A model generated the notes under the pieces. The model did not search any database and was not told the origin of the DNA. It saw nothing but the letters and a program-made list of their open reading frames with translations. DNA of 40,940 bases from a virus: positions 1-40,940 of the IMG/VR virus record IMGVR_UViG_3300025853_000214; one strand, 5' to 3'. This document shows, in pieces, positions 39,670 to 40,940 of the stretch (its first letter is position 1; each line of letters starts with the position of its first letter). Both the position numbers and the translations under genes were made by a program.

Positions 39670-40940
39670 TTAAATATATTTTTTAACTCCGCCGTACATA
39701 GCGCTTTGTTGCTCTTGCTGATTCTTAAGCATTTGCATGTAGTAATCCTGAACTGCCTTCTTATACTCTGCACTGCTCGGATCTAGACCAAGACTATCTT
39801 GTACCATCTTTCCAATCTGCTCTCTTGTATATACACCCGTGCCTCCAGAGATAGCTCGTGCTAATCTTTCTTGAGCATCATACTTAAGCCTATCAGTATT
39901 CATAGTAGCCATAGATTTAAACGCATTGTCTAACGCCATCAACTTTCTATCTTCTACTGCAGCATCAGCAGATCTGTTAAACTCATCAGTATACATAGCA
40001 TTCTTTATGTTGTTTAATCTAGCTTGCTGGTTAGCCATCTTAGTTTGCATAGCTATTTGAGCTTCTTGATTACCAATCTCAGTGTTTACTCTAGATTCTT
40101 GTGCAGCAATCTTTAAATCGCCAGTCTGCTTACGTCCATAAGCTGCCATCTTAGCAATGATACCAGCTGGTCCAATACCACTAGTCTCAATAAATCTGTT
40201 CATAGCCCTAGCGTCAGCTGCATTCTGAGCACGCTCTGTGTTATAACTTACTCTATCTAATCTTTCAGCTCTTATGTTATTAACCTTTCCAGGTTCAGAC
40301 ATGTACTTAGGCTTAGTAGCAAATGCTGCGGCTGCAGGTATAAGCTGACCTATCTGTGCTGCACTTGTAAGTAGATCACTGTTCTTTAAACCTTTCTTAA
40401 ACTGATCTTTAAGGTACTCACCCCTAGGTAATACTCTCTTCTTTTTCTTTTGATTATCATCATCTTTCAAGTCATCAGGCAACACAGCCGGTATTAACTT
40501 AATCTCAGACTCTGGAAGATCTATCTTATCAATTGTCTTAGGCTCAATATACTCTATAGTCTCTTCTTTTCTTTTATTAGTGTTAGTAGTAGTAGACTTC
40601 TTTTCCTCTTTCTTTTCCTCTTCAGGTTTTACATACACACCATTTTCAGCATCCCATATATACCCCTGATTTATCATATTAAAATGCTCTTCTCTTTGTC
40701 TACGAGCTTCATCAGTCATAAAACTTTCTGTTTCATCATCCCAGGACACAGGACTGTCTACAGTATTATATGAGGTTTGTGTAAAGTCCATAAACTCTCC
40801 TCCCTTATTATACATATTGTATCCACCTGCTCCTAGTTTTACAGCATTAGGATCTCTACCTGCTTTATCTTCTTGTAGCTTGGCTAGAGCATCAACATCT
40901 CTTTGACTTCCACCATTCTTTAATATCTCTTTATGTCTCT
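39670..40940 (-). CDS. probable virion protein, 5' end cut by window edge
   Basis: An ATG lies at 40815, but the frame remains open to the window end and reads like coding sequence (RHKEILKNGGSQRDVDALAK before it), with Gly-Gly motifs that continue past the Met (GAGGYNMYNKGGEF). The gene therefore probably starts beyond 40940, and the visible part is at least 422 residues. It has a Lys/Glu/Thr-rich low-complexity linker (about residues 65-95 from the Met), a KKKKR patch, an Ala-rich hydrophobic stretch (LIPAAAAFATK), and a long Ala/Gln-rich helical region likely to form coiled coils, ending in GGVKKYI. This looks like a structural or ejected protein. No enzyme motif is visible. Confidence 0.7.
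   Translation of the reverse strand, partial: RHKEILKNGGSQRDVDALAKLQEDKAGRDPNAVKLGAGGYNMYNKGGEFMDFTQTSYNTVDSPVSWDDETESFMTDEARRQREEHFNMINQGYIWDAENGVYVKPEEEKKEEKKSTTTNTNKRKEETIEYIEPKTIDKIDLPESEIKLIPAVLPDDLKDDDNQKKKKRVLPRGEYLKDQFKKGLKNSDLLTSAAQIGQLIPAAAAFATKPKYMSEPGKVNNIRAERLDRVSYNTERAQNAADARAMNRFIETSGIGPAGIIAKMAAYGRKQTGDLKIAAQESRVNTEIGNQEAQIAMQTKMANQQARLNNIKNAMYTDEFNRSADAAVEDRKLMALDNAFKSMATMNTDRLKYDAQERLARAISGGTGVYTREQIGKMVQDSLGLDPSSAEYKKAVQDYYMQMLKNQQEQQSAMYGGVKKYI

Noticed and set aside
19180-40940. Long plus-strand open frames across the minus-strand giant genes
   Set aside because: They are short, hydrophobic or low-complexity in translation and lie opposite a strand with uninterrupted frames of 738-4425 codons; they are shadows of those genes.
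1-40940. Stop-codon recoding (TAG or TGA read as amino acid), known in some crAss-like phages
   Set aside because: All genes are intact with the standard code, and TAA, TAG and TGA are each used as real stops (for example TAG at 19180-19182 and TGA at 7512-7514).
1-40940. CRISPR arrays, IS elements, integrase or att sites
   Set aside because: No regularly spaced repeats, transposase or recombinase motifs were seen; the phage looks non-integrating in this part.

Overview
This window looks like part of the genome of a crAss-like phage (order Crassvirales), a double-stranded DNA phage of Bacteroidota. The call rests on gene content read from the translations. There is a family A DNA polymerase, DnaB-type helicase, DnaG-type primase, flap endonuclease, T7-endonuclease-I-like resolvase, uracil-DNA glycosylase, Sak4-like ATPase with an SSB-like protein, and an rIIA/rIIB pair. 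Facing them on the other strand are giant virion genes, one carrying an HEXXH zincin motif and a DYDID motif typical of the crAss-like virion RNA polymerase. Two promoter-like sites of the Bacteroidota form (TTTG-N20-TAnnTTTR), AT-rich leaders without Shine-Dalgarno sequences, and low GC fit a Bacteroidota host. The standard genetic code is enough: no long gene is broken by in-frame stops.

Layout. Positions 1-19196 are all on the plus strand and form the early/replication half. Small accessory genes (1-1931) are followed by a tightly overlapped replication block (polymerase, free-standing DnaA domain IV, tiny membrane protein, winged-helix protein, SF2 helicase, possible helicase loader, DnaB helicase, spore-photoproduct-lyase-like radical SAM protein, Sak4-like ATPase, SSB-like protein), closed by a strong terminator near 10300. 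A second block holds primase, endonuclease I, rIIA, a structured intergenic element (15040-15137), rIIB, flap endonuclease, uracil-DNA glycosylase and a MazG/DUF1599-like protein. Positions 19180-40940 are all on the minus strand and hold four almost gapless late genes: two smaller virion-protein candidates, a 4425-residue RNA polymerase/zincin fusion, and a 1663-residue protein with a PD-(D/E)XK-like nuclease site and a degenerate zincin-like site. The two halves converge and overlap by 17 bp at an interrupted palindrome.

How the parts may work together (inference). The minus-strand giant proteins are probably packaged and injected, where the virion RNA polymerase would transcribe early genes. 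The plus-strand genes then build a largely phage-owned replisome (helicase, primase, polymerase, SSB), with recombination and junction resolution (Sak4, endonuclease I), primer removal (flap endonuclease) and damage or base quality control (uracil-DNA glycosylase, SPL-like enzyme, MazG-like protein). rIIA/rIIB may act in host-membrane or anti-exclusion functions. Both end genes are cut by the window edges: their reading frames stay open to position 1 and to position 40940. No tRNA, CRISPR array, integrase, IS element, capsid, portal or terminase gene was seen.
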